64,000 bases of DNA from Pelagibacterium flavum (GTDB lineage Bacteria; Pseudomonadota; Alphaproteobacteria; Rhizobiales; Devosiaceae). Below are positions 27,336 through 37,514 of this stretch, piece by piece. The notes below the pieces were generated by a model. The model was not told the origin of the DNA. It did not search any database and worked only from the letters and a program-made list of their open reading frames with translations. Positions within the stretch are counted from its first letter, which is position 1; every line of letters starts with the position of its first letter. The stretch is from contig NZ_CP107716.1 of NCBI RefSeq assembly GCF_025854335.1, positions 1,915,001 to 1,979,000 on the forward strand. Direction: 5' to 3'. A program made the position numbers and the translations under genes.

Positions 27336-28820
27336 ATGACACTGGTCGATACACGCACGCCCACCCCGAAATATTTCATCTCCGGCGCCACTGGCGATTG
27401 GGAAATGGTGATCGGCATGGAGGTGCATGCGCAGGTAACCTCGGAATCGAAGTTGTTCTCTGGCTCGTCCACAAAATTCGGCAATGCGCCCAATTCCAAC
27501 GTGTCATTCGTCGATGCCGCAATGCCGGGCATGCTGCCTGTCATCAACGAGGAGTGCGTGCGGCAGGCCGTGCGCACCGGGCTGGGGCTCAAGGCGAAGA
27601 TCAACAAGCGCTCGGTGTTCGACCGGAAGAACTATTTCTATCCCGATCTGCCCCAGGGCTATCAGATTTCCCAGTTCAAGGACCCGATAGTGGGTGAGGG
27701 AAAGGTCATGCTCGACCTCGGTGAAGACGGCGAGGTCGAAATCGGCATCGAGCGTTTGCATCTCGAGCAGGATGCCGGCAAGTCAATCCACGATCAGCAC
27801 CCCAATATGAGCTTTGTCGATCTCAACCGCTCGGGCGTGGCGCTCATGGAGATCGTCTCCAAGCCCGATCTGCGTTCGGCGGACGAGGCCAAGGCTTACC
27901 TCTCAAAGCTGCGCACCATTCTGCGCTATCTGGGCACCTGCGACGGGAATATGGAGCAGGGTTCGATGCGGGCAGATATCAACGTTTCGGTTCGCCGACC
28001 GGGCGGCGAATTCGGCACGCGCTGCGAGATCAAGAATGTCAATTCGGTCCGCTTTGCCGGTCAGGCCATCGAATATGAGGCGCGCCGCCAGATTGATATC
28101 CTCGAGGATGGCGGGGTGATCGACCAGGAAACACGCCTGTACGATCCCAAGACCGGCACGACCCGGTCGATGCGGTCCAAGGAAGAAGCGCATGACTATC
28201 GCTATTTCCCCGATCCTGACCTTTTGCCGCTCGAATTCGATGATGCCTTCATCGAAATGCTCGCAGAGAACCTGCCGGAGTTGCCCGACGAAAAGAGCGC
28301 CCGCCTCGTCAAGGATTATGGCGTCACTCATTACGATGCCTCGGTTCTGGTCTCTGACCGCCGCTATGCCGATTTCTATGAGGACGTCGCCAGGGGGCGT
28401 GACGGCAAGCTTGCTGCGAACTGGGTGATCAACGAATTTTTCGGGCGCCTCTCGAAGGAAGGTCTTTCCATCGACGACAGTCCTATGGATGCCCACCAGC
28501 TCGGCGGCATCGTCGAGTTGATCTCCAAGGGCGAGATTTCGGGCAAGATCGCCAAGGATCTGTTCGAGATCGTGTGGACCGAGGGCGGCGATCCGGCCGA
28601 ACTGGTTGAACAACGCGGCATGAAGCAGGTCTCCGACACCGGCGCGATAGAAAAGATCGTCGATGAAATCATCGCCGGCAATCCCGGACAGGTCGAAGCG
28701 GTCAAGACCAAGCCGGGCCTTTTAGGCTGGTTTGTTGGTCAGGTCATGAAGCAGACCGGGGGCAAGGCCAACCCGCAGGCGGTCAATGAAATCCTGAAAG
28801 CCAAGCTGGGACTGGAATAG
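27336..28820 (+). CDS. gatB: Asp-tRNA(Asn)/Glu-tRNA(Gln) amidotransferase subunit B
   Basis: A 494-residue kinase/transamidase subunit. Diagnostic blocks are [49 protein letters not shown], the [13 protein letters not shown] segment, and a C-terminal YqeY-like tRNA-binding tail ([18 protein letters not shown]). It is separated from gatCA by about 2.7 kb, so GatCAB is encoded in two loci 4 kb apart. Together with the aspS at 38.8 kb, which may be non-discriminating, this supplies Asn-tRNA if asparaginyl-tRNA synthetase is missing. Confidence 0.97.
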   Translation: MTLVDTRTPTPKYFISGATGDWEMVIGMEVHAQVTSESKLFSGSSTKFGNAPNSNVSFVDAAMPGMLPVINEECVRQAVRTGLGLKAKINKRSVFDRKNYFYPDLPQGYQISQFKDPIVGEGKVMLDLGEDGEVEIGIERLHLEQDAGKSIHDQHPNMSFVDLNRSGVALMEIVSKPDLRSADEAKAYLSKLRTILRYLGTCDGNMEQGSMRADINVSVRRPGGEFGTRCEIKNVNSVRFAGQAIEYEARRQIDILEDGGVIDQETRLYDPKTGTTRSMRSKEEAHDYRYFPDPDLLPLEFDDAFIEMLAENLPELPDEKSARLVKDYGVTHYDASVLVSDRRYADFYEDVARGRDGKLAANWVINEFFGRLSKEGLSIDDSPMDAHQLGGIVELISKGEISGKIAKDLFEIVWTEGGDPAELVEQRGMKQVSDTGAIEKIVDEIIAGNPGQVEAVKTKPGLLGWFVGQVMKQTGGKANPQAVNEILKAKLGLE

Positions 28821-28870
28821 ACAGGGAACACAGGCGATAGGGTTGTCGTTGGTTGGGAAAGGAGGTCGCC

Positions 28871-29062
28871 ATGACCAACCCACCACCGGACAACCCTATT
28901 CCCAATCCCGATCCGACCCCGCCGATTCCGGGGCCTAAGCCCGATCCGGTTCCGCCACCGCCGGACAGTCCCGTTCCTGATCCGACCGACCCCATACCGC
29001 GTCCGCCCGAACCGGAAATTCCGCCCAATCCGGGCGATCCGGTTCAGCCTGTCCGGAGCTAG
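28871..29062 (+). CDS. Proline-rich small protein (63 residues, about 48% Pro)
   Basis: Thirty of 63 residues are proline, spaced as PxP and PPxP repeats with Asp, Asn and Glu between them (DNPIPNPDPTPPIPG, PVPPPPDSPVPDP). It has no Cys, aromatic residue, signal peptide or membrane segment. The ATG at 28871 has an excellent Shine-Dalgarno (AAAGGAGGT) at 28858-28866, arguing that it is translated. Several PPP/PPPP runs would make its translation EF-P dependent. Its TAG stop lies in the terminal CTAG of the neighbouring repeat element. Family not recognised. Confidence 0.6.
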   Translation: MTNPPPDNPIPNPDPTPPIPGPKPDPVPPPPDSPVPDPTDPIPRPPEPEIPPNPGDPVQPVRS

Positions 29063-29166
29063 AGCATTTCAGCGCTTCTTCGAATCGCTTCAGTTGCTCT
29101 AAGCCTCTGTTTTGTCGCGCTTCGGAACCGGAAAAGTGGTGCCCACTTATCCTGGAAGCGCTCTAG
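29059..29166. repeat. Short interspersed repeat-like element with CTAGAGC/GCTCTAG ends
   Basis: A 108-base element bounded by 7-bp inverted ends CTAGAGC and GCTCTAG. Inside, a hairpin is formed by CCGGAAAAGTGG and CCACTTATCC(T)GG around 29128-29155. The phrase GGAACCGGAAAAGTGG..CCAC is familiar from intergenic repeats of Hyphomicrobiales. The stop codons of both flanking genes (Pro-rich +, EamA -) fall in the CTAG ends. No second copy was seen in this window, so repeat status rests on recalled pattern. Confidence 0.5.
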
Positions 29167-30062
29167 CTGGCCGCACGGGAGCGCATGCCCAGCCAGCGGG
29201 GCAGGCGGCCATCAATCATCAACAGACCGATGAAGATGGCCAGCATGCCCAAAAGGTGCGTGGGCAGGATGATTTCCCCGAGCAGCAGGAAGCCGAATAT
29301 GATGGCCGATACGGGTGCCAGGAAGGTGACCGTTGAAAAGTTGGTCGCACCGACCCGGGGCAGGATCCGGTACATGATGATGAATGTGAAGGTCGTGGCC
29401 ACGAGCCCTATGCCCATCGCCGCCAGCCAGGTTTCCGGCAAGGTGATGACCGGGGCCCCCTCAAAGAACAACGCCACAAGGGCCGAACTCAACCCTGCAC
29501 CCGACATGGCCATAACCGCGAATGCGGTAGGCTCCACGCCTTTGAAGCTGCGGGTGATGTTGAGCGAAAGCGCATAACAGATGGTTGCAGCCAGGCATGC
29601 CATGATGGCCGAGAGTTGCGAGGTGCCACCCTCGCCAAGAGCCGGAGAGGCAAGAATGGCAACACCGGTAAATCCGCAGACCACACCAACGAATTTGAGC
29701 ACGCTGGCCCGCTCACCCTCGCGGAAGAACAGCGAGATGATGACCGTCATGATGGGGGTCAGGGCATTGATGATCGCCGCGACGCCGCTGGCAAGGCTCC
29801 CCTGGGCCAGCGGATAGAGCGCAAACGGGATGGAATAGGCCAGCCAGCCCAGCGCACCGAGCTTGAGCCAGAGAACCGGGTCACGCGGGAGAGGCTTGCG
29901 CATGACGAACAGCGCCACCCAGCAACCCAGCGCCCCGATGCAGACGCGCAGCGCCGACACCCAGAGAGGGCCGAGTTCGCGGATCAGAATTGCGTTGAAA
30001 ATGAAGGAAAATCCCCAGATTCCTCCCAGAAGGAAGATCCAGAACCAGTCGCGAGTCGCCAT
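29163..30062 (-). CDS. EamA-family (DMT) exporter
   Basis: A 299-residue inner-membrane protein with about ten transmembrane segments in two EamA repeats (first half ILIRELGPLWVSALRVCIGAL, second half LAATICYALSLNITRSFKGVEPT; each repeat ends in a Gly/Pro-rich helix). The C-terminus is basic (RLPRWLGMRSRAAS), cytoplasmic by the positive-inside rule. The drug/metabolite transporter superfamily exports amino acids or metabolites; the substrate cannot be inferred. Its stop codon is supplied by the adjacent repeat element. Confidence 0.9.
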   Translation of the reverse strand: MATRDWFWIFLLGGIWGFSFIFNAILIRELGPLWVSALRVCIGALGCWVALFVMRKPLPRDPVLWLKLGALGWLAYSIPFALYPLAQGSLASGVAAIINALTPIMTVIISLFFREGERASVLKFVGVVCGFTGVAILASPALGEGGTSQLSAIMACLAATICYALSLNITRSFKGVEPTAFAVMAMSGAGLSSALVALFFEGAPVITLPETWLAAMGIGLVATTFTFIIMYRILPRVGATNFSTVTFLAPVSAIIFGFLLLGEIILPTHLLGMLAIFIGLLMIDGRLPRWLGMRSRAAS

Positions 30063-30177
30063 GATCTAATGCCAATAAATGGGAAAGAACGACGCTACGC
30101 CTTCGCCGGCGCGATGTCGAAGCAGTAATGGAAATGGCATGCATCAAATCGGGTGATGAAACGACCCGCTTTTGACG

Positions 30178-30771
30178 TCAATTGCGATAGGTGACCGCGC
30201 CGGAGGCGAGCAGGCGCAGAGCTTCAGGGTAGAGCTTGTGTTCTTCCACCAGTACACGGGCCGCAAGCGTTTCGGCGGTATCGTCGGGTTGAACGGGCAC
30301 CCGTGCCTGCAAGATTGGAGGGCCTTCATCAAGGCCGGGCGTTACGAAATGGACCGTGCACCCGGCCTCAAGAGCACCATCGGAAATGGCCCGCGCGTGG
30401 GTGTCGAGGCCCTTATAGGCCGGGAGGAGCGAGGGGTGGATGTTTATTGCCTTGCCCTGCCAGTGCGTCGTGAATTCAGCTGTCAGGATGCGCATGAAGC
30501 CCGCAAGGCAGACGTAATCGACTGCCCATCCCTCAAGGATTTCTGTCAGGGCGTTCTCGAAATCGAGGCGGCTTTCAAAACTGCTTTGCGCCAGGCTGGC
30601 CGTTTGGATGCCTTCGGCGCGCGCCGTTTCAAGTCCGGGCGCCGCGGCGCGATTGGAGAAGACGCCGACGATTTCGGCCGGATATTCTGGCGCCTTTGCT
30701 GCTTCGATCAACGCGGTCATGTTCGAGCCGCGACCGGAAATCAATACGGCGACGCGTTTTTTGCCGCTCAT
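30178..30771 (-). CDS. purN: Phosphoribosylglycinamide formyltransferase
   Basis: A 197-residue enzyme transferring formyl from 10-formyl-THF to GAR in purine synthesis. Visible are [14 protein letters not shown] (phosphate loop), [20 protein letters not shown] (catalytic His-Pro-Ser and the formyl-binding His), and [13 protein letters not shown] with the catalytic Asp. The start overlaps the purM stop by 4 bases, the usual purM-purN coupling. Confidence 0.96.
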   Translation of the reverse strand: MSGKKRVAVLISGRGSNMTALIEAAKAPEYPAEIVGVFSNRAAAPGLETARAEGIQTASLAQSSFESRLDFENALTEILEGWAVDYVCLAGFMRILTAEFTTHWQGKAINIHPSLLPAYKGLDTHARAISDGALEAGCTVHFVTPGLDEGPPILQARVPVQPDDTAETLAARVLVEEHKLYPEALRLLASGAVTYRN

Positions 30772-31844
30772 AGGGCGAGGGCACCCGCAAATTCGACGGC
30801 ATCGCCGCTGCGCTCGACGAGTTCGCCGATGATGCTGGCCGATTCGCCTTGGTTTTCGAGCCTGGTGACCAGCGCTTCGGCATCCTCGGCGCTAACGGCA
30901 ACGAGCATGCCGACACCGCAATTGAAGGTGCGCAGCATTTCGCGTTCGGCAATCCCGCCCTGTCTGGCGAGCCAGCCAAAGACCTTCGGTGTCGAAACGG
31001 CGTTGAGATCGACGCGTGCCGCCAGCGATTGGGGCAGGACGCGGGGTATATTCTCCTGAAACCCGCCGCCGGTAATATGGGCCAGCGCCTTGATATCGAG
31101 GCTGGACCGGATCGCGTCGAGCAGCGGCTTTACGTAAATTTTGGTGGGCACGAGCAGGGCGGCGCCGAGGCTGGTTTCCGGAGCAAAGGGTGCCGGGTCG
31201 GACCAGTCGAGGCCGGACATGGTGACGATCTTGCGCACCAGAGAATAACCGTTGGAATGGACGCCGGACGAAGCGATGGCAACGAGCTTGTCGCCCGGCC
31301 CAATATCGGCGCGGGGCAGGAGCGCACCGCGTTCGGCGGCGCCGACGGCAAATCCGGCGAGATCGTAATCGCCACCGTGATACATGCCGGGCATTTCTGC
31401 GGTTTCTCCGCCGATCAGCGCGCAGCCGGCCTGACGGCATCCTTCAGCGATGCCTTCGACAATGGCCGTTCCCTGGGCGACGTCGAGCGCCCCGGTAGCG
31501 AAGTAATCGAGGAAGAACAGCGGCTCGGCACCCTGGACGACGAGGTCGTTGACGCACATGGCGACCAGATCGATGCCGACGGTATCGTGGATGCCTGCTT
31601 CGATGGCGATGCGAAGCTTGGTGCCGACGCCGTCATTGGCGGCAACCAGAACCGGGTCGGTAAACCCTGCGGCCTCGAGATCGAACAGGCCGCCAAAGCC
31701 GCCGATTTCCCCATCGGCGCCGGGGCGGCGGGTTGACTTGACCGCCGGCTTTATGGCTTCGACAAGGGCGTTTCCGGCGTCGATGTCGACTCCGGCCTGC
31801 TTGTACGAAAGGCCATTCGAGGGCAGGTTTGCATCGTCGGACAT
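30768..31844 (-). CDS. purM: Phosphoribosylformylglycinamidine cyclo-ligase (AIR synthetase)
   Basis: A 358-residue ATP-dependent cyclase of the PurM/SelD/ThiL superfamily. [21 protein letters not shown] at the start, [42 protein letters not shown] (the part [13 protein letters not shown] is diagnostic) and [16 protein letters not shown] are all intact. It opens the purM-purN operon and is divergent from the AI-2E-type transporter, 127 bases away (31845-31971), where its promoter must lie. Confidence 0.97.
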   Translation of the reverse strand: MSDDANLPSNGLSYKQAGVDIDAGNALVEAIKPAVKSTRRPGADGEIGGFGGLFDLEAAGFTDPVLVAANDGVGTKLRIAIEAGIHDTVGIDLVAMCVNDLVVQGAEPLFFLDYFATGALDVAQGTAIVEGIAEGCRQAGCALIGGETAEMPGMYHGGDYDLAGFAVGAAERGALLPRADIGPGDKLVAIASSGVHSNGYSLVRKIVTMSGLDWSDPAPFAPETSLGAALLVPTKIYVKPLLDAIRSSLDIKALAHITGGGFQENIPRVLPQSLAARVDLNAVSTPKVFGWLARQGGIAEREMLRTFNCGVGMLVAVSAEDAEALVTRLENQGESASIIGELVERSGDAVEFAGALAL

Positions 31845-31971
31845 TTAAATACGCCATCCCCGGTGAGGCGCCGTCATGAAGGTCGGCATCAGATTAACGT
31901 TGATCGGCCCGGTCGGGCTCTGTATCTCGAAAGGCTGATACCGGCTCACAACGCTACGCGCAAGGACTGCC

Positions 31972-33090
31972 ATGTCACTCAAGAACCAGATTACGTTCTG
32001 GATCGCACTGCTTGTCATTCTGGGCGTGCTGTTGTGGGTCTTCCGCGGCATTCTGCTGCCGTTCGTGCTCGGCATCACGTTGGCGTATTTGCTCAACCCC
32101 TTCGTCGACTGGCTTCAGAGCCGCAAGGTGCATCGCGGGTTTGCCACGCTGATCGTGATGGTGCTGGCGGTGCTAGCGCTGCTTGCGGTTTTCCTGTTGA
32201 TCGTTCCGCTCCTGCTCCAGCAAGCCTTCGGGCTGGCGCGCAACATTCCGACTTACGTGCAGCAACTGCAGGTGTTCATCGAGAACATGATTCCGAGGCT
32301 CGAGCAGTGGCTCGGTCCCGAGCGGATGCAGGAACTCGAACGGGGCATCGAACAGATGTTTGCCGATGGCATCGGCATGCTCACCGGCTTTACGGGGCAG
32401 GTGATGCAGCAATCGATGAGCATCATCAATACGATCGGCGTCATGATCGTTACCCCGGTGGTGGCCTTCTACCTGCTTTTGGACTGGGACCGGATGGTGG
32501 CAAGCGTGGACAGCCTGTTCCCGCCTGCGCACCGTGCTGAAATGCACGCACTGTTCAAGGACATGGACATTGCCCTCGCCGGCTTCGTGCGCGGCCAGGG
32601 TGCCGTGGTGGGGATACTGGCAGTCTTTTATGCGGTGTCGCTGTCGCTGGCCGGGCTGAGCTTCGGTCTTGCCATCGGGCTGATGGCTGGCCTTTTCAGC
32701 TTCATCCCCTATGTCGGCGCGCTTATCGGGTTCGTTCTTTCGATGGGCATTGCACTCGTGCAATTCTGGCCCGACTGGCCCATGATGGCTGTGATCCTGG
32801 CGATTTTTCTCGTCGGCCAGTTTCTCGAGGGCAATATCCTTTATCCAAAGCTCGTCGGGTCGAGCATTGGTGTTCACCCCGTCTGGCTGATGTTCTCGCT
32901 TTTTGCCTTCGCCGTTCTGTTCGGGGCGCTGGGGGTCTTGATTGCCGTTCCGCTTGCGGCCATCTGTGGCGTTCTGGTTCGCTGGGCGGTTCGCAAGTAC
33001 AAACAGAGCCCAATCTACGATTCTTCGACGACAGCAATGATTGCTCCGCAAAAGGCTAGCGCCGATGCAAGCCCAAAAGAAATCTCCTAG
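31972..33090 (+). CDS. AI-2E (PerM/YdiK) family membrane protein
   Basis: A 372-residue protein with about eight hydrophobic segments, beginning FWIALLVILGVLLWVFRGILLP. It contains the family's amphipathic central region (LARNIPTYVQQLQVF) and the FLVGQFLEGNILYPKLVG block near the end. Members include the E. coli YdiK/YhhT/TqsA group. In this locus (upstream of hdaA and ppk) it is a fixed neighbour in Hyphomicrobiales. Its 3' end overlaps hdaA by 26 bases. Transport function unproved. Confidence 0.9.
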   Translation: MSLKNQITFWIALLVILGVLLWVFRGILLPFVLGITLAYLLNPFVDWLQSRKVHRGFATLIVMVLAVLALLAVFLLIVPLLLQQAFGLARNIPTYVQQLQVFIENMIPRLEQWLGPERMQELERGIEQMFADGIGMLTGFTGQVMQQSMSIINTIGVMIVTPVVAFYLLLDWDRMVASVDSLFPPAHRAEMHALFKDMDIALAGFVRGQGAVVGILAVFYAVSLSLAGLSFGLAIGLMAGLFSFIPYVGALIGFVLSMGIALVQFWPDWPMMAVILAIFLVGQFLEGNILYPKLVGSSIGVHPVWLMFSLFAFAVLFGALGVLIAVPLAAICGVLVRWAVRKYKQSPIYDSSTTAMIAPQKASADASPKEIS

Positions 33091-33772
33091 CGCCTTGTCG
33101 CCGCTGACAAAGGAACAGCTTATCCTCGATCTTGGGCATGACGTTGCCCAGACCGAGGATGATTTCATGGTGTGCGCGGGGAACGAGCTGGCTTTCGCCC
33201 ATGTCATGGCTTTCCCGGGCTGGGCGGCGCCCATGACGCTGCTCGTTGGTGCTGCCAAGTCGGGGAAATCCCATCTGGCGCGGATATGGGCCAAGCGAGC
33301 CGGGGCCGTTATTGCCAGCGCCGACGATGTCGAAGCGCTGGCCACTTCGGGTGGTCAGCAGCCGGTTCTGGTGGAAGATACGGATCGGAACGGGTATGAG
33401 GAGGCAGGGCTTTTTCACCTGCTCAACCAATCGATGCGGGACGAGCGGCCGATTTTGATGACGGCAAGAACGCAGGTTGGTGAATGGCCGTACAGGACAA
33501 ACGACGTCAAATCGCGGGCCAGGCTGGCCGCGCACTTTTCGCTCACGGCCCCCGATGACATCTTGTTGTCGCAGATGTTCGTGAAATTGTTCGCCGACAG
33601 GCAGTTGTCGGTCGATCCGAAAGTAATCTCCTACCTGGTGGGCCGCATGGAGCGCTCATCGGAAGAGGTTGTCGCTTTGGTGGAACTGCTCGACAGGATG
33701 TCGCTATCACGCGGCCGGGCTATCACGCGGGCCATTGCGGCCGAGGCGCTTGCAATTCGCTCGGAACGCTAG
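33065..33772 (+). CDS. hdaA: DnaA-related regulator HdaA (regulatory inactivation of DnaA)
   Basis: A 235-residue AAA+ protein similar to DnaA domain III: the phosphate loop reads LLVGAAKSGKSHLARIW, the sensor region PILMTARTQVGEWP, and VKSRARLAAHFSLTAPDD follows. It lacks a DNA-binding domain IV. In Caulobacter HdaA, with the beta-clamp, stimulates ATP hydrolysis by DnaA after initiation. The clamp-binding motif should be near the N-terminus (QLILDLG, close to the QL.L.L consensus). Start is ATG 33065, inside the 3' end of the transporter gene. Confidence 0.92.
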   Translation: MQAQKKSPSALSPLTKEQLILDLGHDVAQTEDDFMVCAGNELAFAHVMAFPGWAAPMTLLVGAAKSGKSHLARIWAKRAGAVIASADDVEALATSGGQQPVLVEDTDRNGYEEAGLFHLLNQSMRDERPILMTARTQVGEWPYRTNDVKSRARLAAHFSLTAPDDILLSQMFVKLFADRQLSVDPKVISYLVGRMERSSEEVVALVELLDRMSLSRGRAITRAIAAEALAIRSER

Positions 33773-33792
33773 CCGAACTGGAAAGGTGAGGA

Positions 33793-35973
33793 ATGGACGA
33801 TATGGCTTATGAGCAGCACTCAACGGACGAGGCTGCGCCCGATATCGAGGCACTGCGCACGAGCCCCGCACGGTTCGTAAACCGCGAAGTGAGCTGGCTG
33901 CAGTTCAACATGCGGGTGCTCGAAGAAGCCGCCAATCCCAATCATCCCTTGCTGGAAAGATTACGATTCGTTTCCATCTCGGCCAACAACCTCGATGAGT
34001 TCTTCATGGTGCGCGTCGCGGGCCTGAAGGGGCAATTGCGCGCGGGCCTGCCGCGCGAGAGCGCTGACGGCATGACACCGAGCGAGCAGATCGAGGAGAT
34101 CACGACGCTCGCCCAGCATCTCCACCTCGAGCAGCAGGATCAGTGGCAGTCGATACGCGAGGAACTGTTCGAGCAGAACATCGTCCTGCTTGAAGCGGCC
34201 GATCTAACATCCGAGCAGGTGGAGTTTCTGCAGAAAATCTTCCGGGAAGAAATCTTTCCGGTGCTGACCCCGATCGCCATCGATCCGGCCCATCCTTTCC
34301 CCTTCATCCCCAATCTGGGGTTCTCTCTGGCCTTCCAGCTTGATCGGGCGACGGACAATTCACGGCTGACCGCGCTGGTGCGCATTCCTGCCAATCTCGA
34401 TCGCTTCATCAAGCTGCCCACCAAGGCGATCTCGGACCGGCGGGTCGAAATGGTTACCGTCGAGACGATGGTCCAGCTGTTCTTCCACAAGATTTTTCCC
34501 GGCTACAACATTGTCGGGCACGGATCTTTCCGCATTGTCCGCGACAGCGAGATCGAAATCGATGACGAGGCGGCCGATCTGGTCGTCGAATTTGAATCGG
34601 CCCTGCGCCAGCGGCGTCGGGGACAGGTGATCCGGTTGGAAATCGAGCGGTCGATGCCGCGCTCGCTCAAGCGGCTGATTGCCGAAGAGCTGGGGATATC
34701 GGCTGAGGATACGTTTGAGGTCGAGGGTTTCATGGCGCTCGCCGATGCGGGCAAGATCTGCGACCTGGATCGGCCGGAGCTGAAATTTCCGCGTTACCAC
34801 GCTCGCTTTCCTGAGCGTATCCGCGACCATCATGGCGATTGTTTCGCGGCGATCCAGGAAAAGGACATCGTCGTCCACCACCCTTACGAGAGTTTTGACG
34901 TCGTCGCGCAGTTTGTCGCCCAGGCGGCGCGCGATCCGGACGTGGTGGCGATCAAGCAGACGCTTTACCGCACGTCCAAGGACTCCCCCATCGTCAAGGC
35001 CCTGATTGCGGCCGCCGAGATGGGCAAATCGGTGACCGCGCTGGTTGAACTCAAGGCCCGGTTCGACGAGGAAGCCAATATTCGCTGGGCGCGCGATCTC
35101 GAACGGGCCGGCGTACAGGTGGTTTTCGGGTTCATCGAGCTCAAGACCCATGCCAAGCTCAGCCAGGTCGTGCGGCGCGAGAAGGGAAAGCTTGTCTCGT
35201 ATTGTCACGTCGGGACGGGCAACTATCACCCGGTAACTGCCAAGATCTATACCGATCTTTCCTATTTCACCGCCGATCCGATCATCACGCGTGACGTGGC
35301 GCGGGTTTTCAATTTCATCACCGGTTATGCGCGGCCCAGCGAACTCGAAGCCATTGCGATTTCGCCGTTCTCGCTGCGCGCGACATTGATGGAGCACATT
35401 GCTACCGAGATCGACCTGGCCAGACGGGGAGAGCCTGCTGCCATCTGGTTCAAATGTAACGCACTGGTTGATCCCGAGCTGATCGATGCGCTTTACCAAG
35501 CCAGCCAGGCTGGCGTCAGTGTCGAGCTGATTGTGCGCGGCATATGCTGTCTGCGCCCTGGAATTCCAGGGTTCTCCGAGAACATCCGCGTCAAGTCGAT
35601 CGTCGGGCGCTTCCTTGAACATTCCCGCATCTACTGTTTCGGCAATGGGGGCGAGATGCCGTCACGCGAGGCGGCGGTCTATATTTCGTCGGCCGATCTT
35701 ATGCCGCGCAATCTGGACTGGCGCGTTGAAACGCTGGTACCGATAAAGAATCGGACCGTTCACAGGCAGATCCTCGACCGCATCATGGTGGCCAATCTTC
35801 GCGACAACCAGCAAAGCTGGGAAGTCTTGCCGGACGGAACGGCGCAGCGAATAACGCCGGGTGAGGGAGAAGAATCGTTTAATGCCCATGACTACTTCAT
35901 GACCAATCCGTCTCTGTCAGGGCGCGGCAGCGCATTGCACGGGGACAGCGACGACGAGGACAGTGATCTTTGA
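33793..35973 (+). CDS. ppk: Polyphosphate kinase 1
   Basis: A 726-residue PPK1 that makes polyphosphate from [23 protein letters not shown] opens the N-terminal domain. Two phospholipase D-type HxK motifs are present: [16 protein letters not shown], carrying the phosphorylated His, and the second [28 protein letters not shown] is conserved. The gene is 20 bases after hdaA and overlaps the ppx start by 4 bases, so polyphosphate synthesis and degradation are co-transcribed. Confidence 0.97.
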   Translation: MDDMAYEQHSTDEAAPDIEALRTSPARFVNREVSWLQFNMRVLEEAANPNHPLLERLRFVSISANNLDEFFMVRVAGLKGQLRAGLPRESADGMTPSEQIEEITTLAQHLHLEQQDQWQSIREELFEQNIVLLEAADLTSEQVEFLQKIFREEIFPVLTPIAIDPAHPFPFIPNLGFSLAFQLDRATDNSRLTALVRIPANLDRFIKLPTKAISDRRVEMVTVETMVQLFFHKIFPGYNIVGHGSFRIVRDSEIEIDDEAADLVVEFESALRQRRRGQVIRLEIERSMPRSLKRLIAEELGISAEDTFEVEGFMALADAGKICDLDRPELKFPRYHARFPERIRDHHGDCFAAIQEKDIVVHHPYESFDVVAQFVAQAARDPDVVAIKQTLYRTSKDSPIVKALIAAAEMGKSVTALVELKARFDEEANIRWARDLERAGVQVVFGFIELKTHAKLSQVVRREKGKLVSYCHVGTGNYHPVTAKIYTDLSYFTADPIITRDVARVFNFITGYARPSELEAIAISPFSLRATLMEHIATEIDLARRGEPAAIWFKCNALVDPELIDALYQASQAGVSVELIVRGICCLRPGIPGFSENIRVKSIVGRFLEHSRIYCFGNGGEMPSREAAVYISSADLMPRNLDWRVETLVPIKNRTVHRQILDRIMVANLRDNQQSWEVLPDGTAQRITPGEGEESFNAHDYFMTNPSLSGRGSALHGDSDDEDSDL

Positions 35974-37511
35974 TTCGATTCTGGAGCCTTGAGTCCGATC
36001 CCGCTGGCCAAGGGCGCCTTGCCGGCGCCAAGCCTGTCGCGGTGCTCGATATCGGCTCGAATTCGGTGCGTCTCGTCGTTTATGAGCGCCTCACGCGCGC
36101 TCTGACCGTTCTCTACAACGAGAAGTCTGCGAGCACGCTTGGACGCGGGGTCGCGGCAACGGGACGGCTGGCCGAGACCTCGATGGCCAGCGCTCTCAAG
36201 GCGATCCGTCGGTTTGCGCTTGTCTGCCGTTTGACCGAAGTCGGCGATATCTACGCCATCGCGACATCGGCGACCCGGGAGGCGGAAAACGGACCCGAAT
36301 TCGCGCGAGCCGTTGAAGACATCATTGGCGTGCCGGTCCGGGTGCTCAGTGGAGCCGAAGAAGCCCACTATGCGGCCCTCGGGTTGGTCTCAGGCATGCC
36401 CGAGTTCATGGGTGTAGTGGGCGATCTGGGCGGCGGGAGCCTCGAGTTGGCCATGGTGGATGGCGGCCACGATACGGGTGGGGAGACCCACGAGCTGGGT
36501 GTCATCCGGCTGCAGGACGATACCCAGATGACCCCCAGCAAGGCGTCGGGCATCATCAAGGATCGTCTCCAGGCTTCAAAACTGCTCGATCGCGGAAAGC
36601 ACAAGTCTTTCGCAGCCATCGGCGGCACTTGGCGTGCGCTGGCCAAGTTGCATCAGGCCCGGTGCAACTATCCGCTGCATATGGTGCAGGACTATGTGGT
36701 GCGCACAGCTGACATCCTGCCGCTTTGCGATGCCCTTATCGAGGGCAATGGCGACAAGAAACTGGTCAAGGGCATCGAGACGGTGTCGGGATCTCGAAAA
36801 GACCTTCTGCCTTATGGCGCTGCGGTCTTGGCCGAAGTGTTGCGGGCCGGAGAGTTCGATGAAGTGGTCTTTTCGGCCCAGGGCGTTCGAGAAGGTTATC
36901 TTTATGACAGGCTTGCGGATGCGGATAAGGGAATCGATCCCCTGCTGCAGGCCGCTGAAGAGATTTCGATGTTGCGTTCCCGGGCGCCGGAGTTTTCAGG
37001 CGACCTTATTGATGGCAGCGGCGAGTTGTTCAATCTGATCGGCGTCCAGGAAACCACCGATGAGGAAAGGCTGCGCAAGGCGGCCTGCTACATCTCCGAC
37101 ATCGGATGGCGGGCGCATCCTGACTATCGGGGTGAACAAAGTATCCAGATGGTGGCGTTTTCCGACATTGTCGGGATCAGCCATGCCGGTCGTGCCTTTC
37201 TCGCCCAAACGTTGGCGTTCCGGTACATGGGGTTCAAGCAAAAGAGCGCCAACGCCAAATTGCTGGAGCTCGCTGGCAAGAATCTTGGGCCGAGGGCGCG
37301 GCTGATCGCTGCCTATTTCCGGGTCGCCTATCCCCTCGCGGCAGCCATGCCGGGCATTTTGCCGCGGACGCGGTTCACGGTGGATGGCAAGACGCTGGAA
37401 TTGCGCTTGCCGACAGATCTGGCGTTTCTTGACGGGGACAGGATGCATGGGCGTCAGCGCCAGCTCGCCATAGAAGCAGGCTTCAAGGATGGCACGATAA
37501 GGGTCGACTGA
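35970..37511 (+). CDS. ppx: Exopolyphosphatase (Ppx/GppA family)
   Basis: A 513-residue enzyme of the acetate/sugar kinase-Hsp70-actin fold. [17 protein letters not shown] forms the first phosphate loop, the catalytic Glu lies near SATREAENG, and [16 protein letters not shown] forms the second phosphate loop. The C-terminal HD-like helical region extends to the end. The start is a TTG overlapping the ppk stop; an in-frame later start is possible (before [10 protein letters not shown]), because the first 22 residues are not well conserved. Confidence 0.94.
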   Translation: MIRFWSLESDPAGQGRLAGAKPVAVLDIGSNSVRLVVYERLTRALTVLYNEKSASTLGRGVAATGRLAETSMASALKAIRRFALVCRLTEVGDIYAIATSATREAENGPEFARAVEDIIGVPVRVLSGAEEAHYAALGLVSGMPEFMGVVGDLGGGSLELAMVDGGHDTGGETHELGVIRLQDDTQMTPSKASGIIKDRLQASKLLDRGKHKSFAAIGGTWRALAKLHQARCNYPLHMVQDYVVRTADILPLCDALIEGNGDKKLVKGIETVSGSRKDLLPYGAAVLAEVLRAGEFDEVVFSAQGVREGYLYDRLADADKGIDPLLQAAEEISMLRSRAPEFSGDLIDGSGELFNLIGVQETTDEERLRKAACYISDIGWRAHPDYRGEQSIQMVAFSDIVGISHAGRAFLAQTLAFRYMGFKQKSANAKLLELAGKNLGPRARLIAAYFRVAYPLAAAMPGILPRTRFTVDGKTLELRLPTDLAFLDGDRMHGRQRQLAIEAGFKDGTIRVD

Positions 37512-37514
37512 CCC

